64,000 nt of DNA from Aspidapion aeneum (taxonomy: Eukaryota > Arthropoda > Insecta > Coleoptera > Brentidae), in assembly GCA_963576565.1 (NCBI GenBank), contig OY755039.1:22771102-22835101 (forward strand), given 5' to 3'. Of the stretch, positions 54,640 to 64,000 are shown in pieces. A program made the position numbers and the translations under genes. The notes beneath the pieces were generated by a model. That model was not told where the DNA came from. It made no database searches and saw only the letters and a list, made by a program, of their open reading frames with translations. Each line of letters starts with the position of its first letter. The first letter of the stretch is position 1.

Positions 54640-55330
54640 ACATAAGCCCATTGAATTTACCCATTTGCACAACTTAAATACCCCCTACCTCCGTTTCTTT
54701 TTCATAAAATTGCATTGTCACCAGAAGAAATCATATATCTGAAAACTTCATGTTTGGATTCCAAAGTTCTGAAATTACCCCTTTTAGACTACTCACCCAC
54801 CCCTTACTTACTTTTTTTCATAAAATTGTTTTGTCACCTGATCAAATTACAAATTGTTTTGATTTAATTCCAAAGTTATGAATGCTTTACACCCCTCACA
54901 TACCCACTATCACCGTTTTTTTTTCATAAAATTGTATTGTCATTGGATCAAATCATAAATCTGAAAAGCGCATGTTCGTATCTGATTTGGTTCCAAAGTT
55001 CTAAATTTCCTCCTTTGCACCCCTCATTTCCTTATTTCTGATTTTTTTTTCTATAAAATTGTATTGTCACCACACAGTGGCGTATATAGAAAAAAATTTC
55101 GGGGGGCCGAGACAGTTTTGGGGGGGCCCGAGACCCCATGAGGTCGTATGTTATACTATTTTATGTTTGTATTCATGAAATATGTGGAAAATATTTATAA
55201 AAGTCTGAGCTTCGGGGGCCCCCCAGGCCCCCCCCTTATATACGCCACTATCACCACAGCAAATCATAAATCTGAAAACCGGATGTTCGTATCTGTATTG
55301 ATTACAAAATTATGAATGTATTTCCTTCAC
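54640..55330 (+). repeat. Tandem repeat, four to five units of about 105-125 bp
   Basis: Units share 'ttcataaaattgtattgtca', 'caaatcataaatctgaaaa', 'gttccaaagttctgaaat' and a 'cacccctcac' segment. The fourth is interrupted by the MITE at 55073-55250. Confidence 0.75.
55073..55250. mobile_element. hAT-type MITE (178 bp) with exact 8-bp target duplication
   Basis: Ends CAGTGGCGTATATAGAA and, inverted, TAGTGGCGTATATAAGG. Flanked by exact TCACCACA (55065-55072 and 55251-55258). Long G and C runs inside can pair. It is nested inside a tandem repeat unit, so it is younger than the array. Confidence 0.9.
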
Positions 55331-55404
55331 ACACTTTACAACCACCTAAATTACTTTAAACAACAAGTGAAATTAAAGAAAGAAAAATAAGAAAAAAGTT
55401 ATCT

Positions 55405-55475
55405 GCTTCGGCCGGGAATCGAACCCGGGATCTCTTGCTATCTAGGCAAACGTTCTACCACTGAACCACCGAAGC
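55405..55475 (-). tRNA. tRNA, glycine-like body with AGA anticodon
   Basis: A 71-nt cloverleaf with all arms paired: acceptor GCTTCGG/CCGAAGC, D arm GTTC/GAAC, anticodon stem TTTGC/GCAAG (one G-U), T arm CCGGG/CCCGG. Internal pol III A box (TGGTTCAGTGG) and B box (GGTTCGATTCC) are good, and a T6 terminator lies 8 bases downstream. The body closely follows insect and vertebrate tRNA-Gly. The anticodon loop reads CTAGATA, giving AGA (serine codon UCU), with U at position 37 where a purine is usual, and no long variable arm as tRNA-Ser needs. It is either a mutated tRNA-Gly gene or a tRNA-derived repeat head. Confidence 0.8.
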
Positions 55476-55479
55476 CATA

Positions 55480-56490
55480 CATAAATTTTCGGAAAACTCC
55501 TATCTATGCAGGCCGCGGTGACTCAATACAAAAATTACTGTGCCGAATTTCATTAAAATTTCCGGGAACTTTATCAAAAATGAATTGCAAGATTTGATAG
55601 ACAGTCAGACAGATAGGCTCTGTGAAATGGAATAAAATTGTTTAAAAACTGAAAACCGCGATATCTAAAGGACCTACTTCGACAGCGCCAGCGTTCCTCA
55701 CGGTAGAAAGCGCCGACAATCATAATTAACAATATTAATACATAATTGTTGAATCCAGAATCACTTAAAACAAGTATAATTATGCTATACAAAGTAAAGT
55801 AGTCTGTTTGATTTAAATTTATAAACACCTTGACTTACTTCTTATTGCGCTGACACCATTTATATATTAGCAATTATATCGAAAGAGAGGACTTCATGCC
55901 CTGTAGAACTTTACAGTACATAGAACCATCCTTCGGTTGTGCTCTTATGCAGAAATTACTCTCGATGCCTCTCCCACCCCCGTGATGCCCCCAGCGTTAA
56001 TGGTTAGCGTTGCCTGTTACCTCACCTCACATGCACTTTAAATTAGTGTGCTTAGACATGCCTAGGAAACTCTTAAGAAATTGACAGGTCTTAAGTATTG
56101 GTTCGGAAACAACTCAAAAGAGGCGCGTTTATTTCGTTATTCTATTTTATTTAATAATTATCTGTGTTTTGGATTTTCCGTCCCCCTTTTATTCAGTTCA
56201 TTTTAAATCTATTTATTTCCTTTAGTCGAAGTTATTCTGTGGTGCCATTAATCAATGACGCGTGAATGACGCATTATTAAATTTCAATTTTTTTGCAGTT
56301 TTTCAAAAAAAATAATGAGATTTCGGTATTACTTTCTTGTGTGTAGTATGCAAAGTTGAGGCGGGAATTCAATCCATAGTTTTCCGAGAGATTTTAAGGT
56401 AAGTTTTATTATTTTCTTTTTTTGAGGTTAGATGTGGTGCTATTTTTTTATTATATAAAGATTTTACTGTTTTTACCAAGATAAACAATA
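55480..56490. other. Non-coding stretch
   Basis: No gene recognised; possibly repeat-derived around 55890-56050. Confidence 0.45.
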
Positions 56491-56493
56491 GTT

Positions 56494-56531
56494 TATGACA
56501 ATAGACAATAGACAATAGACAATAGACAATT
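56494..56531 (-). repeat. Heptanucleotide 3' tail of the LINE, (TATTGTC)n
   Basis: About five tandem copies of the 7-mer (plus strand 'gacaata') end the element. Short-repeat 3' ends are typical of CR1/L2-like LINEs and reflect target-primed reverse transcription. Confidence 0.85.
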
Positions 56532-56857
56532 TTATTAATCTTTTCTGCTACAATTGTAGATAAGACACGTCACAAAAAGAAAGTAGTTTGGTTAAACCAA
56601 AGAACAGTAAAAAAAAAATACATAAATAAAGTAATTTTAAAATGTTATAACTGAGTTAATTTTAAAAATATACAACAATTCAATCTAAATTAAGTATAAA
56701 AAAAAAGAAATAAAAATATAAAAAATCATCTTTACAAATACACATTAAAATACGCATATAAAGATATAAAAAAAAAAACATCATCACAAATACACATTAA
56801 AATACTCATATGCAACAAAGAAAATATTCATTGGTATAATAATAGTTAAATTATTAT

Positions 56858-59746
56858 CTACCGATCGCCCTGCAGTTTTTTGTTCAATTCATCCACCGTG
56901 TAATATGTATCCATTAATAGCAAATTTTTTACTTGTTTTTTAAACAGCGAAATTGTAGAAGCTTCTTTAATTTTTTTTGGTAACATATTAAATAATTTGC
57001 AACCAAGATAATGACAAGTTTTTTTAACGAATTCGTGGTTGTGTTTATCGACACTAAAGAAGTTTTTGCTTCTAGTTGAATACGAATGATATGAGCTGTT
57101 TAAAGTAAAATTAGTTTGATGTTGGTATATATACACTAAAATTTTATATATGTAAATGCTGGTTACAGTTAATATTTTATTATCTTTAAACGCATTTCGG
57201 CAAGTTGCATTGTAGGGTAAGTCGAAGATTAAGCGGACTAAACGTTTTTGCGTAATTAGTACCCGTTCTAGATCCTGCGCACTTCCCCATATAGCTATAC
57301 CATATGAGAGGGCAGAATATGCGTTAGCATAATAAACAGTCACAAGATTCGATTTGCTCAGGGAGTTTTTTAATGATTTAATCATAAAGTAGCATTTGTT
57401 TAATTTATTGCAAACATGGTCTATATGAAGGTTCCACTCAAAGTGGTTGTCAATAGTTATTCCCAGAAGTTTGGAGCTACTGCTAAAAGGAAGAGGGGTG
57501 TTTTTAAAAGTTATGTTAACGTCAAGTGGTTTACGCTGTTGCTTGGTTTTTAATTCCATTAAAACAGTTTTAGACAAATTAATAATAAGATTATTTTTGT
57601 TGCACCAGTTTGAAAATTCCTGAAGGGTTTGGTGGATTTTTTCCCGGAGACTATCCTCACTGCTCGCATAGACGACAATAGTTGTGTCATCCGCGAACAT
57701 GAAGACCAGTCCACAAGTTATGTATTCTGGAAGATCATTAATAAATAACAAGAAAATCAGTGGGCCCAAGACACTGCCCTGTGGAGTACCCATGTTGGAT
57801 TCTTGTGATTGAGAAAAAATATTTCCTATTTTAATTTTAAACCCTCTTTTTGTAAGAAAAGATCTTAAACATTGATTAAGCGGATCTCTAATGCCTAACT
57901 TTTCCAATTTTTGGTAAACAAATGCCGGGTCTAAAGTGTCGAAAGCCCTTGTTAAGTCAAAAAGCAATGCAACCACTTTTTCACCCTTATCAAGTTTATT
58001 ATAAATACATTGTACAAAGTCAATACTGGCTGTTTCTGTTGAATGCAGAGCCCTAAATCCATGTTGGCAAGGCGTAAGAATTTTATATTTTTCCAAAAAT
58101 GAATTTATTTTATTAGAAATAACCTTTTCAAAAATTTTGGAGAAACTGTTTAATAATGAGATTGGGCGATAGTTTTCGATAGAAAGAGGATCGCCTTTTT
58201 TAAAAATCGGAATAACGTTTGCTTGTTTTAATCTAGAGGGATAAGTGCCCTCCCTTATTGACAAATTGATGAGAAAAGCTAGGCAAGAAACCATTTTGTT
58301 AGAACATTTTTTTATCAAGGTGATTGGAATTTCATCAGGTCCCACTGATCTCTTATTAGGCAAAGCCTTAAGTGCGGTCTCAACTTCACTTTGAGTTACT
58401 TCCGAACACTGAAATGAGCTAAAAGATTTTCCTGTTGTAGTACAATTGTTTGATAGTACTCCGTTAAAATGAAAATTTAATTTATCTGATACCACTGTTG
58501 ATAAATATTGACTAAAGGTATCAGCTATTTGCTTAGTATCTGTTAAAAGCACGTCGTTATTGTAAACTTTTGTTATTGACTGTTTAGATTTTTTTGCAGC
58601 TTTTCCACTAATGCCATTAATTATATTCCAAGTCATTTTCGTTTTATTTTTTGAGTTGTTAATCTTATTATTATAATGTTTTTCTTTTTCCTTTTTAATT
58701 TTAAAGTCAATTTCCTTTTTTCGATATTTATAAATTATTTTCATTTGTTCATTACCGGTGCGTTTTTGTAGCCAATGTAGATTTTTTAGATCTGACATAT
58801 CTTGTATCAAAGATTCTGAAAGTTTAATTTTTTGATTGAAAATTATTTTGTTTTTACTTTTAGAAATAGTTTTTAATGGGCAGCTGACTTGGAAGCACCA
58901 GTCGACTGTTTGGAAAAAGACTTCAAAATTTTTGTCGATATTGTTATCAGTAAGCTCAATATTGGATCTGTCAAACCAGAAATTAAACTCATTTATTGTA
59001 TTACTATTTATTACCCTAACGCACTCGGTTGCTACTTCTTGCACTGCATCGTCTTTTAAATATAAAGAATTGTTTTGAGAAATATTGTAGATCAACTGAC
59101 AGTGATGATCAGAAAAACCAGCATCAAAGTTTTTAAAAATAAAATTATCAGGTTCTGACGTAATAATATAATCTATTCCTGAAATACTAGTAACATTGTT
59201 TTTGTTGGTAAATATTCTAGTTGGCTCTTTTAATATTGATGTTAAATTAAGAGAATCTAATATGTCATTAAGCATTCTAAAGACTTTGGTATCCTTGCTG
59301 TTGGGCAATCGGTCAATATTTAAATCAGCACAGAGTAATATATGCGGAAATTCCTGTAGAATTTTTGTCAATAATTCCGAAAATATTTCCAGAAACGCTT
59401 CATAGTCTGTTGACGTGCCAGGTCTGTACACTAATAAGACGCAATAGTTTTCATACTGGATTGCTGAACACTCCAGTAACATTTCAATTGAATATTTATT
59501 AAATTTATTTAAAACTTTACACTTTTGCGCTATTTCAGTTTGTGCAAAAATAACAGTGCCGCCATGTTGATGGTAACTTCTACTAAACTCACATAGTTTA
59601 AAATAACCATTAGGCGTGTAAAAATTTAGATTTTCATCACTTAGCCAGTGTTCTGATAAACACAAGAAAGTCGGATCATATTGTTTTGTACTAAGTTCTA
59701 AAAGGTTTATTTTATTTGACAAACCCTGTACGTTTAAATGTAGCAC
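56858..59746 (-). CDS. LINE ORF2: AP-endonuclease and reverse transcriptase
   Basis: About 962 codons, no stops. The N-terminal APE-type endonuclease shows LNVQGLSNK, LCLSEHWL (catalytic Glu), YRPGTS, LLCADLNID and FSDHHCQL near residue 213 (terminal Ser-Asp-His). The reverse transcriptase shows VIPIFKKGDPLSIENYRPIS, DLTRAFDTLD, GTPQGSVLGPLIF and the catalytic FADD near residue 682, followed by the usual C-terminal region. The frame has no ATG at its start: it reads GTG at 59746 and is open back to a TAG near 59822, overlapping ORF1 in the -1 frame; the first in-frame ATG lies about 89 codons in, inside the endonuclease. So translation probably depends on frameshifting or reinitiation. All key motifs are intact. 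Confidence 0.93.
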   Translation of the reverse strand: MLHLNVQGLSNKINLLELSTKQYDPTFLCLSEHWLSDENLNFYTPNGYFKLCEFSRSYHQHGGTVIFAQTEIAQKCKVLNKFNKYSIEMLLECSAIQYENYCVLLVYRPGTSTDYEAFLEIFSELLTKILQEFPHILLCADLNIDRLPNSKDTKVFRMLNDILDSLNLTSILKEPTRIFTNKNNVTSISGIDYIITSEPDNFIFKNFDAGFSDHHCQLIYNISQNNSLYLKDDAVQEVATECVRVINSNTINEFNFWFDRSNIELTDNNIDKNFEVFFQTVDWCFQVSCPLKTISKSKNKIIFNQKIKLSESLIQDMSDLKNLHWLQKRTGNEQMKIIYKYRKKEIDFKIKKEKEKHYNNKINNSKNKTKMTWNIINGISGKAAKKSKQSITKVYNNDVLLTDTKQIADTFSQYLSTVVSDKLNFHFNGVLSNNCTTTGKSFSSFQCSEVTQSEVETALKALPNKRSVGPDEIPITLIKKCSNKMVSCLAFLINLSIREGTYPSRLKQANVIPIFKKGDPLSIENYRPISLLNSFSKIFEKVISNKINSFLEKYKILTPCQHGFRALHSTETASIDFVQCIYNKLDKGEKVVALLFDLTRAFDTLDPAFVYQKLEKLGIRDPLNQCLRSFLTKRGFKIKIGNIFSQSQESNMGTPQGSVLGPLIFLLFINDLPEYITCGLVFMFADDTTIVVYASSEDSLREKIHQTLQEFSNWCNKNNLIINLSKTVLMELKTKQQRKPLDVNITFKNTPLPFSSSSKLLGITIDNHFEWNLHIDHVCNKLNKCYFMIKSLKNSLSKSNLVTVYYANAYSALSYGIAIWGSAQDLERVLITQKRLVRLIFDLPYNATCRNAFKDNKILTVTSIYIYKILVYIYQHQTNFTLNSSYHSYSTRSKNFFSVDKHNHEFVKKTCHYLGCKLFNMLPKKIKEASTISLFKKQVKNLLLMDTYYTVDELNKKLQGDR

Positions 59747-59775
59747 AGACCAGTTACAATTTTTGTGTGTATTAC

Positions 59776-60750
59776 TTACTGTGTTGTTACTGAGGTGGAG
59801 GCTTGATTCTGAAAATTTCTAGGAAATACGTATCTCCTGACACATGCACCCTCAGGCCATATGGAAGGGGTGTACACTTTGTCCACATAGGTTATCGGAA
59901 AAGATACTTTAAAACTTGACGAAACCTCCGAATTCACCTTTTTGGTTAACTTTTCACACTGAAATTCGATTTCGGGAGAACTATTTTTTAGGAAACTTGC
60001 TAACATTTCAGCCGTTGTTTTGGGGTCACAACGATAAACATGAAGGTAGCCGAGTTTTGCAACAGTTTTTATAGAATTATTACCCGCGCAGTTTCCGATC
60101 ACCACTCTACGATTTTTAGTAGTGCGTGTGTTTTGTTTACCCATATGATTTTGTAGGCGAGCGGTACGGGGAACGATGTTATCAGTTCCTGCATTCTCAT
60201 GATTTTTACGTTGGTGGTATTCACGTTGTTGGCGCTTATCGCTTGTCGGATTTTGGCTGTTAGGCGCCTGATTGATTTTTCCGCTGATGGGGGTCTCATT
60301 TTGCAGCATTTTCGAGTAACTCGGCTTTGACAAATCTACGCTAGGTGGAGCTATGGTTTGCTTCTCGGAATTATTTTGGGATCTTAGTAAATTAATTAAT
60401 GTTTTTTGGTCTTCAAGATGGCTTTCCATATTACTTATGATCTTAAGCTGACATTCATGCTTAGCTTTAATTACATTAAGATCTGATCTAACCTGTATAC
60501 AGGAGCGCTTTGAGCACCATTCGTCTATGTTTACATTTATACTGTCATGGAAGACCTCTCCGTCTTCAATCGTATTAACTTGAAATTTATCACAGGGGCA
60601 CTTATTTAAGAGCCACTTTTGTATATTACATAACACTTCATTTGATTCTTGATTTGCTGGTAACTTTTTAAACATTAAAAGCTCCACTAATTCTTGCTTT
60701 TTTAACTTATTTAGTTCACTACCGTAAACAGTCAACCTATCGGTCGCCAT
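59776..60750 (-). CDS. LINE ORF1 protein
   Basis: 324 codons from ATG at 60750. The N-terminal part has a short helical region and a Cys cluster (CNIQ, CPC, CSKRSC), then a coiled-coil-like helix around residues 90-125, a basic Gln/Asn/Arg-rich linker, and a C-terminal domain with VNSEVSSSFKVSFPI and YTPSIWPEGACVRRYVFPRN. The latter combination is common in ORF1 proteins of insect CR1/L2/Daphne-like LINEs. It should act as the RNA-binding chaperone of the element. It ends at TAA 30 bases upstream of the first possible ORF2 codon used here. Confidence 0.85.
   Translation of the reverse strand: MATDRLTVYGSELNKLKKQELVELLMFKKLPANQESNEVLCNIQKWLLNKCPCDKFQVNTIEDGEVFHDSINVNIDEWCSKRSCIQVRSDLNVIKAKHECQLKIISNMESHLEDQKTLINLLRSQNNSEKQTIAPPSVDLSKPSYSKMLQNETPISGKINQAPNSQNPTSDKRQQREYHQRKNHENAGTDNIVPRTARLQNHMGKQNTRTTKNRRVVIGNCAGNNSIKTVAKLGYLHVYRCDPKTTAEMLASFLKNSSPEIEFQCEKLTKKVNSEVSSSFKVSFPITYVDKVYTPSIWPEGACVRRYVFPRNFQNQASTSVTTQ
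59812..59818 (-). promoter_or_regulatory. Putative -1 frameshift heptamer AAATTTT (LINE ORF1-ORF2)
   Basis: ORF1 codons read AGA AAT TTT CAG, so A AAT TTT fits X XXY YYZ. It lies directly after the TAG that opens the ORF2 frame and before the ORF1 stop, the window where a -1 shift would fuse ORF1 to ORF2. Confidence 0.4.
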
Positions 60751-60789
60751 CTTTTTTCACAACAATGTGGTTTTTATCTTCTTAATGTG

Positions 60790-61280
60790 ACTATCAGACA
60801 CGGATCTCGTTGGAAAAAAGCATTTTTAAGACAACATTCATGCCACCAGACTTATATGTCTGGTTTGCCAAGCAACATATGCAGTATGAATCAAGGATAA
60901 ATTTATTCCTTATTTATTTTATACCTTTATGGGCAATACTTTTTTTTTATGATTTTCAGCTTATATAAATGGTGTGTGACTACTAATGAGCCATACTGCT
61001 TCGAAGAGTACACTGCACAAATTACATAACCAAGGTCGGGACATACTATTTAAATCTCATGATCTTCGTTAAGCTGCCAAAAACTCAACATTTAAGAATT
61101 ATTCTCTTCAAGAATAACTGTTTCATTGAGAAGAGTTTATCCACTTACAAGAAATGATAATAGCAATGTTAAACAAAACAGTGTTTGGTTTATCAATATA
61201 TTTTTATGGTTTTTCACCAATCAATTACAATATTTGTTATTTTGTGTATGTATTATTCAATATAAAAGGAATTTTTTAAG
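60790..61280. other. Non-coding stretch upstream of the LINE
   Basis: May include the LINE 5' untranslated region at its left end. Nothing else recognised. Confidence 0.45.
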
Positions 61281-61296
61281 GTTTGGTCAAATACTA

Positions 61297-61475
61297 ATTA
61301 AATTAATTTTAAGGCTGGTCCTTAAAACAAGGAAGTAGTAGCTGTATACAAAGATGTGGCAGTCTCCTTAGACATCATCGGCATGGGAAAAGGGAAAATG
61401 AAATGTGGATGCCCACTTATTATATGGCTACTACTTACCTGTTCTGAGGACCAGCCCGAAAATTAATTTATTTAG
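61297..61475. mobile_element. Short TIR MITE of unknown superfamily
   Basis: Begins 'taaattaattttaaggctgg' followed by 'tcctta' and ends with its inverted form 'gaggaccagcccgaaaatta'. About 180 bp, no coding content. Target duplication is hard to call because the ends are AT-rich. Confidence 0.6.
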
Positions 61476-61479
61476 TCTT

Positions 61480-62865
61480 TGTATTATTTTATTTAGTTTT
61501 ATGTGGTATTTGTAATTTTTTTTAAATAATAAAATCTCAGTTAAAAAAATAGTTTTATTTATTGCACTTAATACCATTTTTAATCAGTTTATATCTTATA
61601 AAGACATTTTATGTGTTTATAAAATATTATCAGATTAAAAATTTCATAAAAACATTTAAATTAAAAAAAAATATTGTAAAAGGCGATTCGAATTTCCCGC
61701 CACCTTTTAGTTCGCGAAACAGCTCAGTAGTGGGCGCCACAGAGTTAATGATCTGTCAAACAGTCGAAGTTGCCGATCTAAAACTAACCGGACTGAACCG
61801 AAGTCGTTTATCTATGTGCTTAGACAAATTGGCGTTATCGGTCGGGCGGTTTGTTTTGATTTCGAAGATTTCGTTGTTACAATTCCTGTGCAATATTTAA
61901 AGACAATTAAATTTTCTTCTTTATTACAATGGATGAGCATCACAGAAAAAAAGAAGTTCTTCAGTTAAGAAAAGTAGTTTTTCTGAAAAAATTATCTTGA
62001 CCCAAAAGCGAAAGTCTCTGAACAAAATGTTTTCTTTTCATCTAAGCAAACCGCTTGTTTTGGGAAAAAAATAATTGTCGTGGTAAATTATTTTGGTTCA
62101 AAACAAACTGCCTTTAGCGAAGAAAAAGTGGTTTTAAAGCAAGATATAAAGTGTCTTACTAGTATCTTCTTAATACAAATAAAGCTTTACTTTGCCTAAA
62201 GACTTTTAATTTTTTAACTCAAAATATCCGGCATCTCAAAACGAAAATGGCGATTTATTCCAATGGAAAGTTAATTTACTTTAACTTAAGAAAATGCAAA
62301 TAAAAAATTCTTAAAACAAAAAGAAAATCTGCGACTTATTCTCGAATTAAGATATGTAAATAAATATTATCTTGAACGCTTTAAATAATATGGAAACAAT
62401 GTGCTTTAAATCAAAATAACTATAATAATAATTTCTTGTACTAAAGAATACAGGCGCATTAAGTTTTTAAAACAAGACAACGGTATCAATATTAGTTCTG
62501 TTCCATCAAACAGTTCTACGGTCATAGAACCGTCCAAAAAATCCCAATGCGCGCGCAATGCAGTACAAGGGGTACGAGGACTGTTTTAAAACGGTTCGGG
62601 TTAGATGGAACGACCAAATAACTGTCCAAAAACCGAATGCTGTTCGATTTACTTCAGACACATGATCATATGCGAGAGAGTTAAATTCAAAATCACGTGA
62701 CTAAAAGAAAGGGTAGGTTTGGCGTCTCGCTTAAAGATAAATCGAAGGCAATGGATGAATTCGAGAGCACGAAATTAAATTTGCACACAGAAAGGATTAC
62801 ACAATTACATAGGATTATTATTATTATTAGTTCTTTAAAATGCAGATAAAATTACATCAATTTAA
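61480..62865. other. Non-coding stretch with a GC-richer patch
   Basis: The region 61680-61870 is richer in CG and could be promoter-like; a 23-codon frame starts with ATG at 61929 (plus strand) but has no support. A partly symmetrical block with 'gttccatc' and 'gatggaac' lies at 62498-62610. Confidence 0.35.
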
Positions 62866-62871
62866 TTTATA

Positions 62872-63399
62872 CAGGGTGTAACTAAATAAGTGTAAAACAT
62901 TTAAGGGGATGATTCCTCATCGAAAAAAGATAGGATCTCGGATCTTTCATATAAAGAAACTTTATTGGAGCATTCCTTGTTAAGATACCGCCCCTTAAAG
63001 GAGGTCATAACATTTATGACGATGTGATGTATCTCTGTAGTAGTTCGTGAAATAATTTTTTGCTGCGAACTGGTTTATTTTGGGCAAAAATCCAAGAGAC
63101 ATTTTTTATTTACAATGAAACAGGCTATCGGAAATACATTTTTAAATGGAAAACAAATAATAAGACAAAAAATTACATTGGAAATAAATTTTAGGGGTTG
63201 CGTTTTCCACCCCTTACAACCATGGGGTAAACCAAATTCATTACCGGCTTTTTTGGTAGTAGAACATTTTATGTACCCCGTTTAAGGGGCTGTATCTTAA
63301 CAAGGGATGCTCCAGTGAAGTTTCTTTATATGAAAGATCCTATCTTTTTTTGATGCGGAATCACCTCCTAATGTTTTACACTTATTTAGTTACACCCTG
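62872..63399. mobile_element. Tc1/mariner-type MITE (528 bp)
   Basis: Terminal inverted repeats of about 125 bp start CAGGGTGTAACTAAATAAGT, flanked by TA on both sides. Arms also share 'gaaactt', 'aagatacc/agccccttaaa' and 'aaaagataggatc'. No transposase. The first bases match the end of the mariner-like element at 30756, so that family could mobilise it. Confidence 0.9.
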
Positions 63400-64000
63400 T
63401 ATTCACAAACTATAAACCACTACAGACTGCCTAATAAACTAAATATACCAAAAATTAAAACGAACTTGCATTAGCACATATTTTTGGGCGAAACTTGTGA
63501 AAATATATTTATTTTTTCTAATATCACACGTTTTATGTGAAATTTATATATTTATTTATTTCTATTTTCTAATTTGATTTTTATAAAATATTTGTGAAAT
63601 TACCTACATATTATAGAAAGCCTTAATATTCACAAGGTTTTCGTGATACTTCTAAGAAGTTAGGAAAATCACATTTTGTAGCTTGTACTTTAGTAATCAC
63701 CTGCTAAACTAGTTTTTCTTTTTCTAAGTAAGCTACCCTATGGTCAGTATAGCTTTTTTTCATGTGGTATACCTACACGATCCGCAGTCCCGTAGTAATA
63801 AAAATTAAGAGGCTCTTGCAAAAAAATCAACAGATGCTGCAGATGTTGCAAAAATTTTTTTTGGAAATTTAAAAAATATTTGTTTTATTACGTGGCTTCC
63901 CCGGCATTTTGTCATGTGTTAAAATTGGTTGTAAAACTCAATTTATTTTGAAAAAATTTTTCATTTTTTGGGTTATTCACTGTTTTTTTGAATGTTCTCA
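63400..64000. other. Non-coding end of window
   Basis: Contains the second copy of the dispersed repeat seen at 18986 ('cctgctaaactagttttt' at 63700). No gene. Confidence 0.5.

Larger units (their letters stand above)
56494..60755 (-). mobile_element. CR1/L2-group non-LTR retrotransposon, nearly full length
   Basis: Two open frames (ORF1 60750-59776, ORF2 59746-56858) are followed by a 3' untranslated part and a terminal short tandem repeat instead of poly(A). The 5' end and target duplication are not defined. Orientation is the same as the GH31 gene. Confidence 0.9.

Noticed and set aside
61929..62000. 23-codon frame starting with ATG after a GC-richer patch
   Set aside because: Too short, no splice donor in phase and no recognisable protein.

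Overview
The window is AT-rich animal DNA, most likely from an insect. It has one split host gene with long introns, insect-type transposons of nearly every class, and no bacterial features. The sequence does not let me name the order or species.

Host content. Five exons on the minus strand (53096-52957, 48142-48037, 32781-32625, 26685-26498, 21417-21305) join in phase, with consensus or near-consensus splice sites, into about 234 codons of a GH31 glycosidase of the myogenesis-regulating glycosidase (MYORG/KIAA1161) type. The fourth exon carries the catalytic nucleophile Asp. Earlier exons lie beyond the right edge. The exon expected after 21305 was not found, so the last intron is either over 21 kb or lacks a recognised exon. 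A possible unrelated terminal exon lies near 15.8-15.9 kb. A tRNA gene with a tRNA-Gly-like body but an AGA anticodon lies at 55405-55475.

Mobile content, left to right. (1) 1 to about 8.2 kb, minus strand: a Ty3/gypsy endogenous retrovirus with open gag, pol and env; env runs off the left edge. Gag and pol are joined by a canonical -1 slippery heptamer, and splice signals fit a spliced env mRNA. Env does not look like the usual errantivirus type and resembles glycoproteins of the Jingchuvirales (chuvirus) kind. (2) 12.06-12.55 kb: dead RTE-like LINE tail. (3) 19.4-21.3 kb: composite foldback with internal tandem repeats. (4) 23.3-24.5 kb: large inverted repeat with a third copy at 28.3 kb. 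(5) 25360-26436: palindromic element with 9-bp target duplication. (6) 29.2-30.3 kb: arrays of a palindromic AAGTACTT motif. (7) 30.75-32.3 kb: broken mariner-like transposase. (8) 34075-46268: complete 12.2-kb Ty3/gypsy element with twin 3132-bp LTRs, a very recent insertion in a host intron. (9) 50.25-50.74 kb: 3' end of a Penelope-like element with a hammerhead-like motif. (10) 56.5-60.75 kb: CR1/L2-group LINE with both ORFs open and a heptanucleotide tail. (11) Several hAT-type and Tc1/mariner-type MITEs.

Shared logic. Both gypsy elements and the LINE have a second ORF in the -1 frame with a heptamer of X XXY YYZ form placed exactly in the overlap. All three lie in the sense orientation of the host gene. 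The host introns are built largely of these insertions: the 15.3-kb intron would be about 3.1 kb without the LTR element, and several small elements sit within about 30-60 bp of exon edges.
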